NCBI GenBank assembly: GCA_913055675.1
Contig: CAJXKY010000013.1
Location: 1 to 55,644 of the forward strand
DNA length: 55,644 nucleotides
Source: an uncultured Halanaerobiales bacterium
GTDB taxonomy: Bacteria; Bacillota; Halanaerobiia; Halanaerobiales; M55B127
Direction: 5' to 3'
Shown here one piece after another: positions 45,711-54,371 of this stretch. A program made the translations under genes and the position numbers. Numbering within the stretch: position 1 is the stretch's first letter; the number at the start of each line of letters is the position of its first letter. The notes beneath the pieces were generated by a model. That model did no database searches. It saw nothing but the letters and a program-made list of their open reading frames with translations, and was not told the DNA's origin.

Positions 45711-46370
45711 GTGGTAGTTATCATAGTAAAAAAATTATTTAATGCTGAATACAAAAGAACCTGGGATCAGATGGAAGAAATAGCTGATAAAAAGAAAAAA
45801 GGTTTGGAAGAAGACTATCTACTCCTTGTAGAACATAACCCGGTATATACAATTGGAAGGGATGGAAGTAAAGAAGACTTACTGGTTACTCAGGATTTTT
45901 TGCAGGAACATGATATTGAATGTTATAATGTAAACAGAGGTGGTAAAATAACATTTCATGGTCCCGGACAATTAGTCGGATATCCAATCTTAAATTTGCA
46001 AAATTTTGAAAAAGACATTTTACTATATTTAAAAAAAATTGAAGAATCAATAATAATTCTTTTAAAAAAATATGGGATTAAAGGGAAAAGAAAAAAGGAT
46101 TTTCCCGGTGTTTGGATAAATAACAAAAAAATATGTGCTGTTGGAATTGGGATTAATCGCTGGGTAACCCGACATGGTTTTGCTTTGAATATAAATACTG
46201 ATTTAGATTATTTCAATCATATAAATCCCTGTGGATTTGTTGATAAAAAAGCGACCAGTATTTATCAAGAAACAGGAAAAAAATATAATTTAAACAGGGT
46301 TATGGAAGAATATTTACAAATTTTCAGAGAGGTATTTAAAATAAAAAAGATAGTAAGAAAGGGTGTTTAA
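45711..46370 (+). CDS. lipB: Octanoyl-[ACP]:protein N-octanoyltransferase
   Basis: About 219 residues. LipB signatures: VEHNPVYTIGRDG, VNRGGKITFHGPGQLVGYPI, VGIGINRWVTRHGFALN and INPCG with the catalytic Cys. It transfers octanoate from ACP to lipoyl domains, before LipA adds sulfur. The start is uncertain: AAAGGA abuts GTG 45711, and the codon at proper spacing would be ATC or ATA near 45720. It lies 15 bases after E2, its likely substrate. Confidence 0.93.
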   Translation: MVVIIVKKLFNAEYKRTWDQMEEIADKKKKGLEEDYLLLVEHNPVYTIGRDGSKEDLLVTQDFLQEHDIECYNVNRGGKITFHGPGQLVGYPILNLQNFEKDILLYLKKIEESIIILLKKYGIKGKRKKDFPGVWINNKKICAVGIGINRWVTRHGFALNINTDLDYFNHINPCGFVDKKATSIYQETGKKYNLNRVMEEYLQIFREVFKIKKIVRKGV

Positions 46371-46372
46371 TT

Positions 46373-47044
46373 ATGGAATTAGGTATTGAAGTAGCAACAA
46401 AAAGTGAAATTGTTTATGATAAAATCAAAAACTATATAATCAAAGGTGAACTGGAGCCGGGAGAAAAATATAGTATAAGTAATTTAGCTAAAGAGTTTGG
46501 AATAAGTCGTTCACCGGTTTATGAAGCTGTAAAACTGCTTGAAAAAGAAGATTTTGTGACAATTATACCTAATGTGGGTTTTAAAGTTAATACTTTAACT
46601 AAAAAAGAGATACATGATTTATTAAGAATTCAGGGAGCTCTAGAAGGTTTAGCTATTAGAGAAGCAATGAAATATATTGGCGAAGAAGAAGTTAAAGAAC
46701 TTAACAAAATATTGGATAAAACAGAAAAGTATTATAATAATAATGAAATTGAAAAGTATATAGAAGAAAATAAACATTTTCATTTTAAATTATATCAATA
46801 CTCACATTCAAATAAACTAATTAATGCTCTCAAAGATTACTGGAGATATGAAATATGGTATACTCAGAATGCTGAAGAGATAAAAACCAATATTTGCAAT
46901 TTAATAGACGATCATAGAGAGCTTTTGGAAATAATAAAAAACAATGAAGAAGATAAGGTACATGATTTTATCGAAGAGCATATAGAAGATTGTGAAGAAG
47001 TTGTTCTAAATAATCTTGAATCAACCAAGATGCTTATAGACTAG
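46373..47044 (+). CDS. GntR-family regulator (FCD type)
   Basis: 223 residues. The N-terminal winged helix shows KIKNYIIKGELEPGEKYS, then LAKEFGISRSPVYEAVKLLEKEDFV. The C-terminal helical FCD domain carries LRIQGALEGLAIREA and histidines (HFHFKLY, IEEHIEDCEE) that bind metal and an organic acid in this family. It sits inside the lipoate/dehydrogenase operon, two bases after lipB. It is the only obvious regulator there and a candidate for control of the whole cluster. Confidence 0.88.
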   Translation: MELGIEVATKSEIVYDKIKNYIIKGELEPGEKYSISNLAKEFGISRSPVYEAVKLLEKEDFVTIIPNVGFKVNTLTKKEIHDLLRIQGALEGLAIREAMKYIGEEEVKELNKILDKTEKYYNNNEIEKYIEENKHFHFKLYQYSHSNKLINALKDYWRYEIWYTQNAEEIKTNICNLIDDHRELLEIIKNNEEDKVHDFIEEHIEDCEEVVLNNLESTKMLID

Positions 47045-47080
47045 ATTTATAATTTTGCATTTTGGAGTGGAGGTATCAAA

Positions 47081-48469
47081 ATGACAGCAGATATTACAAT
47101 TATTGGAGGCGGTCCCGGTGGATATGTTTCTGCCTTGAGGGCAGCTCAAAAAGGTGCAGAAACTGTTATAATAGAAAAGGATAAGTTAGGCGGGACCTGT
47201 CTAAATGTAGGTTGTATACCTACTAAATCATTGTTAGCATCTACAGGTATTGCTAATGAAATAAAGAAGTGGAATGGTCAGGGAATTAATGTAGGAAAGA
47301 TAGAGTTTGAAATTGATAAATTGATGAAACGCAAAAATAGAATAGTAAATAAATTAGTTGGAGGAGTTAATTCTCTGCTTAGTAAAAATAAAAATATTAG
47401 ATTTATAAAAGGGAAAGGTGAGTTAGTAGATAAAAACAAAGTGCAAGTTGTAAAAAAAGATGAAAATAAAGAAGTTATAGAAAGTGAGAATATTATTTTA
47501 GCTACGGGTAGTAAGCCGATTGAAATACCTAGCTTTCCTTTTTCACATGACTTAATAATGGATAATAAAGATGCTCTTGAAATAAATCAGATCCCTGAAA
47601 ATATATTAATAGTAGGGGGCGGAGTTATTGGAGTAGAATTTGCTAATATTTACAATAATTTAGGTTGCCAGGTAACTATTGTTGAAAAAATGAATAGATT
47701 AATTCCTACAGAAGAAACAGAGGTTGGAGATTATTTAAAAGAAGCCTTTGAAAAACAGGGAATAAATATTTTACTCAATAGTGAAGTTAATGACTGGAAT
47801 GAACTTGATAATCAATTAGAAGTAAGTTATACCCATGAAAATGAAAATAAAATTTTAACTGTTGATAAAGTAATGATTGCCGTTGGGAGAAGTCCACTAC
47901 TTGAAGAAATTAATCTCGACAAAATAGGTATAGAGTATGATAGGTCTAGTATTAGAGTAAATAATCGTATGGAAACTAATATAGATGGTATTTATGCAGT
48001 TGGAGATCTTAATGGTAATTACCAACTTGCTCATGTTGCTTTTCAGGAAGGAATTACGGCGGTTGATAATGCATTAAGTGATGACAAAGAGATAGATTAT
48101 AATAATGTACCAAGGTGTGTTTATACAGATCCAGAAATTGCGGCTGTGGGACTTACAGAAAAAGAAGCAACTCAAAAATATGGTGATAAAATTAAAATTG
48201 GTCAATTCCCCTATAATTTTAATGGTAAAGCTTTAAGCGGAAAAGATGAAGGTTTTGTAAAGACTATTGTAGAAACTGAGTATAATCAGTTAGTAGGTAT
48301 GTTAATTGTTGGATCACATGCTACAGAATTAATAGGTCAAGGTACAATTGCTATGGCATTAGAAAGTACAGTTGAAACTATTGATGATATTATATTTCCT
48401 CATCCTACTTTAAGTGAAATGATAAAGGAAAGTACTCTAAATAGTTTGGATATGGCCCTTCATATTTAA
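47081..48469 (+). CDS. Dihydrolipoamide dehydrogenase (E3)
   Basis: 462 residues. It has the FAD site IIGGGPGGYVSALRAAQ, redox-active disulfide GGTCLNVGCIPTKSLL, NAD site LIVGGGVIGVEFA, YAVGDLNG and the C-terminal catalytic HPTLSE. It reoxidises dihydrolipoamide of the E2 with NAD+. It belongs to the same operon as E1 and E2 but is separated from them by lipB and gntR. Confidence 0.95.
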   Translation: MTADITIIGGGPGGYVSALRAAQKGAETVIIEKDKLGGTCLNVGCIPTKSLLASTGIANEIKKWNGQGINVGKIEFEIDKLMKRKNRIVNKLVGGVNSLLSKNKNIRFIKGKGELVDKNKVQVVKKDENKEVIESENIILATGSKPIEIPSFPFSHDLIMDNKDALEINQIPENILIVGGGVIGVEFANIYNNLGCQVTIVEKMNRLIPTEETEVGDYLKEAFEKQGINILLNSEVNDWNELDNQLEVSYTHENENKILTVDKVMIAVGRSPLLEEINLDKIGIEYDRSSIRVNNRMETNIDGIYAVGDLNGNYQLAHVAFQEGITAVDNALSDDKEIDYNNVPRCVYTDPEIAAVGLTEKEATQKYGDKIKIGQFPYNFNGKALSGKDEGFVKTIVETEYNQLVGMLIVGSHATELIGQGTIAMALESTVETIDDIIFPHPTLSEMIKESTLNSLDMALHI

Positions 48470-48521
48470 ATTTTTTTAAAAATACTGCTTGCATGTAATA
48501 TGTAGGAGATTGGGTGATAAA

Positions 48522-49487
48522 ATGGTTAGTGTAAACAGGAAATCATTTCAATTACTAAAGAAATTAATAAAAAATAAAGATATATTAAAATTAGATATTT
48601 CATATTTGGAAAATGGAACTACGGTTATTGATTTAGGACAAAAGGTTAAGGGGAGTTGGGAAGCCGGTCGTATTCTCACAGAGATTCTTTTAGGTGGATT
48701 AGGGCAGGTAAGTTTTGAAACGTTTCCTGAAAAAATAGCTGGTACCCACTTACCTGCAGTTAATATTAGAGTAGATTGGCCCTTACTTTCCCTTGCTGGC
48801 TGCCAAATATCGGGTTGGGAGTTATCTCCTGGTAATTTTGCCCCCATTTTAGCAGGTCCTGGACGTACCTTAGGGAGAAAAGAAAATGATTGGTTAACTC
48901 CCTATACTGATTATGAAGATGACTTTGATAAAGCGATAATTACTATAGAAAGTCCATCTGCAGTTACTTTAGAACAGGCTAACAATCTATCTAAGGCCTG
49001 TAATGTAGATTCAGATATGTTATATATACTTATAGCTCCCCCTGCCAGTTTGACTACCTATATACAGGTTTCTGGTCGTATATTGGAACAAACATTACAT
49101 AGATTAATGGAAGAAAATTTTGATTTAGATACTATTATACAGGCTCAGGGATTTTGTGTGATTCCGCCTTTGATTAAAGATGAGTTAATATCAATGGGTA
49201 GAATGAATGATGCCTTAATTTATGGTGGACATGCTAACTTTACTGTTAATACAAAAGATAAATATATAAAAAATATTATAAATAATATAACTTCAGATCA
49301 GTCAGAAGTTTACGGCAGACCTTTTAAAGAAATATTTAAAGAAGCCGATTTGGATTTTTATAATGTTCCTAGAGAATTATTTTCACCTGCATCAGTTACA
49401 ATTATAAATGAAAGAACAGGTAACATTTTCAATGCAGGGAAAATCAATAAAAAAGTTTTAGAAAAATCTTTTACTGATTCAAATTAA
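48522..49487 (+). CDS. Methenyl-tetrahydromethanopterin cyclohydrolase homolog 2
   Basis: Starting at ATG 48522 this is 321 residues, exactly the length of homolog 1 but clearly diverged. It keeps ENGTTVIDLGQKVKGSWEAG, LLGGLGQVSF, GCQISGWEL, ILAGPGRTLG, MGRMNDALIYGG, YGRPFKEIFKEADLDFY and LFSPASVTI. These are closer to methylotroph Mch than homolog 1 at the C-terminus. The two copies may have different substrates, or form a mixed oligomer (Mch is homo-oligomeric in known cases). An upstream in-frame TTG (48489) precedes the ribosome site and is rejected. Confidence 0.85.
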   Translation: MVSVNRKSFQLLKKLIKNKDILKLDISYLENGTTVIDLGQKVKGSWEAGRILTEILLGGLGQVSFETFPEKIAGTHLPAVNIRVDWPLLSLAGCQISGWELSPGNFAPILAGPGRTLGRKENDWLTPYTDYEDDFDKAIITIESPSAVTLEQANNLSKACNVDSDMLYILIAPPASLTTYIQVSGRILEQTLHRLMEENFDLDTIIQAQGFCVIPPLIKDELISMGRMNDALIYGGHANFTVNTKDKYIKNIINNITSDQSEVYGRPFKEIFKEADLDFYNVPRELFSPASVTIINERTGNIFNAGKINKKVLEKSFTDSN

Positions 49488-49508
49488 TAAAATAGGGAGG
49501 AATAAGTA

Positions 49509-50282
49509 GTGAGTTTAAAAGATAAAGTTGTTTTAATTACAGGAGGCGCTTCAGGAATTGGAAAAGCAAGTGGACTTAAGTTAGGTCAAGACAATGCAAA
49601 AATTGCTATATGTGATATTGATCAAAAAAATGGAAAAGAAGTTGAAAAAGAATTTAATAGTAAAGACATAGATGCAAAGTTTTTTCAATGTGATGTAACT
49701 GATGAACAGTCAGTTAAAAAAGCTGTTAAAAAAATCGTAGAAAAATGGGGGAGAATTGATGTAGCATTTTTAAATGCAGGTATAGAAGGTCCTAATGAAA
49801 AAATTTCAAACATAGATTATCAAGATTGGAAAAAATTATTCGAGATAAATGTTAACGGAGTATTTTTATGTGCCAAAGAAGTTTTATCTGTAATGGAAGA
49901 ACAAGGTTACGGCAATGTAATAATTACTAGTTCAAATCTAGGTATGTCTGCTCTACCAGAAAAGGCAGGTTATTGTACCACAAAAGGTGCTTTAATAATG
50001 TTAGGTAAATCAATAGCTGTTGACTATAAAAATGAAGATATAAGAGCAAATATAGTATGCCCAGGACCGGTTAAAACACCCCTGGTTACCAGTAGATGGG
50101 AAGAAATTGACGATCCTGAAGAAAGAGAAAAAGTCAAAGAAGCTATAATGAATATACCACAACTTATGGAGGTACAAGAAGTAGCAAATACCGTATATTT
50201 TCTTGCTTCTGATGCCTCAAAAGCTTATAATGGTGAGACTTTTGTAATTGATAAAGGAGCTCAGGCTGAACTTGTTGAATAA
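49509..50282 (+). CDS. Short-chain dehydrogenase/reductase (SDR 2)
   Basis: 257 residues, classical SDR. ITGGASGIGKASG, the segment FLNAGIEGPN, SSNLGMSA and catalytic YCTTKGAL are visible. It starts with GTG after AGGGAGG. The substrate is unknown; it is not closely similar to SDR 1, judging by the differing active-site flanks. It lies between the second Mch homolog and the amidohydrolase. Confidence 0.88.
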   Translation: MSLKDKVVLITGGASGIGKASGLKLGQDNAKIAICDIDQKNGKEVEKEFNSKDIDAKFFQCDVTDEQSVKKAVKKIVEKWGRIDVAFLNAGIEGPNEKISNIDYQDWKKLFEINVNGVFLCAKEVLSVMEEQGYGNVIITSSNLGMSALPEKAGYCTTKGALIMLGKSIAVDYKNEDIRANIVCPGPVKTPLVTSRWEEIDDPEEREKVKEAIMNIPQLMEVQEVANTVYFLASDASKAYNGETFVIDKGAQAELVE

Positions 50283-50299
50283 AAGGAGAGCTGATTAAT

Positions 50300-51676
50300 A
50301 TGGAGTTGAATAATAATAATAATATAAATTTAGATATTCTTATAGAAAATGCCAAGATAATAACAATGAACGATAATGAAGAAATAATAAATGATGGTTT
50401 TGTTGGCATTCAAAATGATGAAATTAAAATAATAGATGAAATGGATAATTATAATAAAAATATTACAGCAGAAAAATATTTAAAGGCAAAGGGAAAAATT
50501 GTGTTTCCGGGCTTAATAAACACCCATACTCATGCCTATCAAATATTATTAAAAGGATTAGGTGCTGATCTTAAGTTGATGGATTGGGTAAAAGCGGTAG
50601 TTGCACCTTATAGTCAAAAGATTACTAAAGAAATAAATTATTATGCTGCCTTATTAGTTGCTCTAGAATCACTTCAATCCGGTTGTACAACGGTAGCAGA
50701 CTTCTTTTATGCTCATCATCAACCTAAATTAAGCGATGGAGTAATTGAAGGATTTTTAGATATGGGAATAAGAGGTTTGATGATTAGAAATTTCCATGAT
50801 TGTGGTGTCGAAAATGGTATTCCGGAAGCTTATCTTGAAACACCAGAGGAAGCTTTTGAAGATGTAGAGCGTTTAATAAATAAATATGAGTTAGAATCTG
50901 ATGGAATGATGAAAATTTGGACTGGACCGGGAGTTACATGGGGAATTTCTAAAAGAGGTCTTGAAGCTACAGTGGAATATAGTAAAAGTAATAATATACC
51001 TTATTCTATACATTTATTAGAAACAGAAGATGATAATAAGCACATCGAAAAAGAGTATAATAAAAAAGCAATTGAACTAATGGAAGAAGTAGGTTTTTTA
51101 ACACCTAATTTACTTGCAGCTCATTGTGTTAAATTAACAGATGAAGAATGCAAGGTACTAGGATCAAATGGAGTAAATGTTGCATATAATGCTGCCTCCA
51201 ATATGTATTTAGGTTCTGGTATTCCTCCTATAATTAAATTAAGAAATTCGGGTTCAAAAATTAGTCTGGGTACTGATGGAGCAGCCAGTAATAATTCAAT
51301 GGATATGATTGAGACCCTTAAATTAAGCGCTTTATTACAAAAAGTATCTCATGAAAAACCAAATATAATATCTTCTGAAAATGTTTTAAAAATGGCTACC
51401 AAAGAAGCAGCCGAAACATTAAAAATGGATAAAGAAGTGGGCTCTTTAGAAGAAGGAAAGAAAGCTGACTTATTTATCTTTAATCCTGAAAATCCTAAAA
51501 GTATACCGATGCATAACCCGGTGGCTACCTTAGTATATTCTTCTAGTTTAGAGAATGTAGAAACTACAATCGTAAATGGGAAAATATTATATGAAAATAA
51601 TAATTTCAAAACAAAATATGATAAAAAGTATATATTTAATAAAATAAATAATTTGATGGTTGATTTGATAGAATGA
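50300..51676 (+). CDS. Amidohydrolase (TRZ/ATZ, SAH-deaminase-like)
   Basis: 458 residues of the metal-dependent amidohydrolase superfamily. Ligands are in PGLINTHTHAYQ, a His in IHLLETEDD, AAHCVKL and the Asp in SLGTDGAASNN. Members deaminate or hydrolyse heterocycles such as triazines, cytosine, guanine or S-adenosylhomocysteine. The HTHAYQ variant differs from the common HTHxxM. Beside the Mch homologs it hints that ring opening or deamination of a nitrogen heterocycle is part of the pathway. The exact substrate is unknown. Confidence 0.85.
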   Translation: MELNNNNNINLDILIENAKIITMNDNEEIINDGFVGIQNDEIKIIDEMDNYNKNITAEKYLKAKGKIVFPGLINTHTHAYQILLKGLGADLKLMDWVKAVVAPYSQKITKEINYYAALLVALESLQSGCTTVADFFYAHHQPKLSDGVIEGFLDMGIRGLMIRNFHDCGVENGIPEAYLETPEEAFEDVERLINKYELESDGMMKIWTGPGVTWGISKRGLEATVEYSKSNNIPYSIHLLETEDDNKHIEKEYNKKAIELMEEVGFLTPNLLAAHCVKLTDEECKVLGSNGVNVAYNAASNMYLGSGIPPIIKLRNSGSKISLGTDGAASNNSMDMIETLKLSALLQKVSHEKPNIISSENVLKMATKEAAETLKMDKEVGSLEEGKKADLFIFNPENPKSIPMHNPVATLVYSSSLENVETTIVNGKILYENNNFKTKYDKKYIFNKINNLMVDLIE

Positions 51677-51767
51677 TTATTTCAAAAGTATTTATAGCTT
51701 AAATTAAAAATAAAAAAGAATAAACATTTTTATATTTCCTAGTAAATAATAATAGGAGGTTGCGTTT

Positions 51768-53141
51768 ATGAAACCGAAGGAAATATTATTTGAATCAATT
51801 GAAGGTAATAGTTCTAAAAGAGTTCCGTGGGTAACTTTCGTAGGTTGTCATGGTGGTAAACTTATTGATGTTAAGGCAGAAGAATATCTAAAAAGTGAAG
51901 ATTTAATTGTAAAGGGAATATCTAAAGCAATTGAGTTATACGAACCTGATGGAATACCGGTAATTTTTGATTTACAGGTTGAAGCTGAAACTTTAAATTG
52001 TAAACTACAGTGGAATAAGGATAATCCCCCTACTGTTATCGGCCATCCTTTAAGTGAAGGTACTGAGTTAAGTGAATTACAAATTCCAAATAAAACTGAA
52101 GGCCGTTTTCCTAAAATTTTAAATGCAATGGAAAGAATAAATGATAAATTCGGAGATGAAATTGCTTTATATGGACTTATCACCGGCCCCTTTACTCTGG
52201 GATTACACCTTTTAGGTTCACAAATATTTATGGAAATGTTTGATAATCCAGCATATGTTAAAAAATTAATGAACTTTACAAAGAAAGTAGCAAAGAAGAC
52301 AGCAGAAATGTATATCGAGGCTGGAATGGATGTAATAGCAGTAGTCGACCCGATGACTTCTCAGATTTCACCTAAAGATTTTGGGTCAATGGTAAAACCA
52401 GAGGTAAAAGAAGTATTTGAACATATAAGAAGTTTAGATGCATATTCTTCATTTTTTGTATGTGGAGATGCAAAACAAAATATTGAGGAAATGTGTAAAA
52501 GTAAACCTGATAATATTTCTATTGATGAAAATATACCTTTAGATTATGTAAAAGATATTAGTAACAAATATGATATTTCTTTTGGAGGAAATATGGAATT
52601 GACTACTGTATTATTAATGGGTTCTCCCCAAAAAGCAAAAAAACATGCTTTAGAATGCATGGAAATTGGAGGAGAGAAAGGTTATATTCTATCTCCAGGA
52701 TGTGATATTGCATATGATACTCCCGCTGAAAATATCCAAGCAGTTAGTGAAGTAGTCCATAATAAAGACGCATATGATCTGATGGATGATTTTGAAGAAA
52801 TTGAAGAAGAGAATATAGAGATTGAATTACCTGATTATGAAAATGAGGAAAAAGTATATATTGAAATATTCACATTAGATTCAAAATCATGTGCTCCCTG
52901 CCAGTATTTGGTGAATTCAGTATATGAAGCTATATCTGATGAGATGAAAGAAGAAATAGTTTTAAATGAATATAAAATTAAAGAAAAAGAGTCGGTAGCG
53001 CGAATGAAAAAGTTGAATGTAGATAGTATACCTTCTGTTTTAATTGATGGAGAATCAAAATATCAGGGTACACCAAATAAATCAGAATTACAGGAAGAAA
53101 TCATTAATAAAATTAAAGAAAAAACTAGAAATCTTTCTTAA
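51768..53141 (+). CDS. UroD-family methyltransferase fused to a thioredoxin-like domain (paralog 3)
   Basis: 457 residues. Residues 1-345 are an MtaA/UroD barrel (YGLITGPFTLGLHLLG, FGGNMELTTVLLMGSP). The zinc site is altered: the His of the HxC pair is Phe (SFFVCGD, Cys232), while Cys312 in SPGCDIAYDTP remains. After an acidic linker (about 346-362), residues 363-457 form a thioredoxin-like domain with Cys375-Ala-Pro-Cys378 and a SIPSVLIDG cis-proline loop. The fusion suggests a methyl transfer coupled to a thiol/disulfide step, perhaps with the CAPC thiol as acceptor; this is speculative. Confidence 0.85.
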   Translation: MKPKEILFESIEGNSSKRVPWVTFVGCHGGKLIDVKAEEYLKSEDLIVKGISKAIELYEPDGIPVIFDLQVEAETLNCKLQWNKDNPPTVIGHPLSEGTELSELQIPNKTEGRFPKILNAMERINDKFGDEIALYGLITGPFTLGLHLLGSQIFMEMFDNPAYVKKLMNFTKKVAKKTAEMYIEAGMDVIAVVDPMTSQISPKDFGSMVKPEVKEVFEHIRSLDAYSSFFVCGDAKQNIEEMCKSKPDNISIDENIPLDYVKDISNKYDISFGGNMELTTVLLMGSPQKAKKHALECMEIGGEKGYILSPGCDIAYDTPAENIQAVSEVVHNKDAYDLMDDFEEIEEENIEIELPDYENEEKVYIEIFTLDSKSCAPCQYLVNSVYEAISDEMKEEIVLNEYKIKEKESVARMKKLNVDSIPSVLIDGESKYQGTPNKSELQEEIINKIKEKTRNLS

Positions 53142-53166
53142 ATATCAATAAAAGGAGCAAAAAATA

Positions 53167-54111
53167 TTGAATAGGCAGATTAACTTAACAGATTTATACT
53201 TAATAACAGGATTTTTAGGTTCAGGAAAGACTACAATGTTAAAAAGACTTTTAAAAAAACATGAAGATATTAAAAGTGGAGTTATAGTGAATGAATTTGG
53301 TAAAGTGGGAATTGATGGTGAATTAGTTGAGGATAAGAATATGGATTTAATAGAGATAAATAATGGTTCAATATTTTGTTCATGTTTAGAAAATTCTTTT
53401 ATTAAAGCGACTGTTGAACTTTTAACATATGATCTAGATATGATATTCATAGAAACTTCTGGACTATCTGATCCTTCAAATATGGATAAAATTATAAAAG
53501 AAACAAAAAAGTTAAGTAATAATCAATTTAGATACGTTGGCAGCATATGTATTGTAAATGCTAATAATTTTTTAAAGGTCATTAACACTTCACAGGCAGT
53601 TGAAAAACAAATAATATTTAGTGAATTAATTATAATTAATAAAAACGACCTAGTAGATAAAGAAACAATTAGTGAAATTAAAAGTAAAGTAAGAAAATTA
53701 AATAATAACGCCCATATTTTAGTAACAACATATTGTGAATTTGATTTGGAACAACTAGTTAATTATTTTGACTTAAACGCGGTAAAAAAATCGGATGGAA
53801 TTCAAGAAAGTGAAAGAGATACTATAAATAGACCGAATAACCGACCTAGCAATTATACTTTCGAATTTGATGAAATAATTACTAAAGAAAAATTAAATAT
53901 TTTTTTAGATGAAATATCTAAAAAAGTGTTTAGAGTAAAAGGGTTTGTTCAAACTTATCAAGGCTGGTTTTATGTTGATATGGTGGGAAATGAAATTTAC
54001 TATAATAATGTAAATACTAGACAAGAAAAAACAAAATTAGTACTACTCTCTACACATCAAAATAATAATATAAAAGAATGGATTAATAATAAATGGGATC
54101 AATATACTTAA
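53167..54111 (+). CDS. CobW/COG0523-family GTPase
   Basis: 314 residues starting at TTG 53167 after AAAGGAG. P loop ITGFLGSGKTTML, the metal-binding segment IFCSCLENSF in place of the usual CxCC, IETSGLSDP as Walker B, and INKNDLVD for guanine specificity. A C-terminal CobW domain follows. These metallochaperones deliver Zn, Co or other metals to target enzymes. Here the neighbour is a zinc/corrinoid methyltransferase and an amidohydrolase, both metal proteins. No B12 synthesis genes are near. Confidence 0.88.
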   Translation: MNRQINLTDLYLITGFLGSGKTTMLKRLLKKHEDIKSGVIVNEFGKVGIDGELVEDKNMDLIEINNGSIFCSCLENSFIKATVELLTYDLDMIFIETSGLSDPSNMDKIIKETKKLSNNQFRYVGSICIVNANNFLKVINTSQAVEKQIIFSELIIINKNDLVDKETISEIKSKVRKLNNNAHILVTTYCEFDLEQLVNYFDLNAVKKSDGIQESERDTINRPNNRPSNYTFEFDEIITKEKLNIFLDEISKKVFRVKGFVQTYQGWFYVDMVGNEIYYNNVNTRQEKTKLVLLSTHQNNNIKEWINNKWDQYT

Positions 54112-54310
54112 GTTAATTTTAATAGCAAGTAAGTTGTAAATTTTAGTTGAAATTATAATAAAAGTATCTCGTTTTAAATATTATCTCCAAACTTCAAGGT
54201 GACAAAAAATATTTAATTAATATAGATGTTTGATTTAACTAATCAATTCTAAAGTCATATAGTTTTTATTGTTTTTTAAAAAAGAGATGACAACATAACA
54301 TTTAACTATA

Positions 54311-54339
54311 TTGATAATTATTATTGTTTATGTTATATT
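54311..54339 (+). promoter_or_regulatory. Promoter of the selenoperoxiredoxin gene
   Basis: TTGATA (54311-54316), 17 bases and TATATT (54334-54339), 33 bases before the start codon. A second possible set, TTGTTT and TATAAT (54324 and 54348), overlaps it. The rest of the 260-base gap from 54112 is AT-rich without a gene. Confidence 0.6.
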
Positions 54340-54371
54340 GTAAATAATATAATTAATAGGAGGTAATATTA

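Noticed and set aside
48491..48504. Third copy of the ATGTAACATGTTACAT operator before Mch2
   Set aside because: ATGTAATATGTAGG matches poorly, is not palindromic and overlaps the ribosome site of Mch2.
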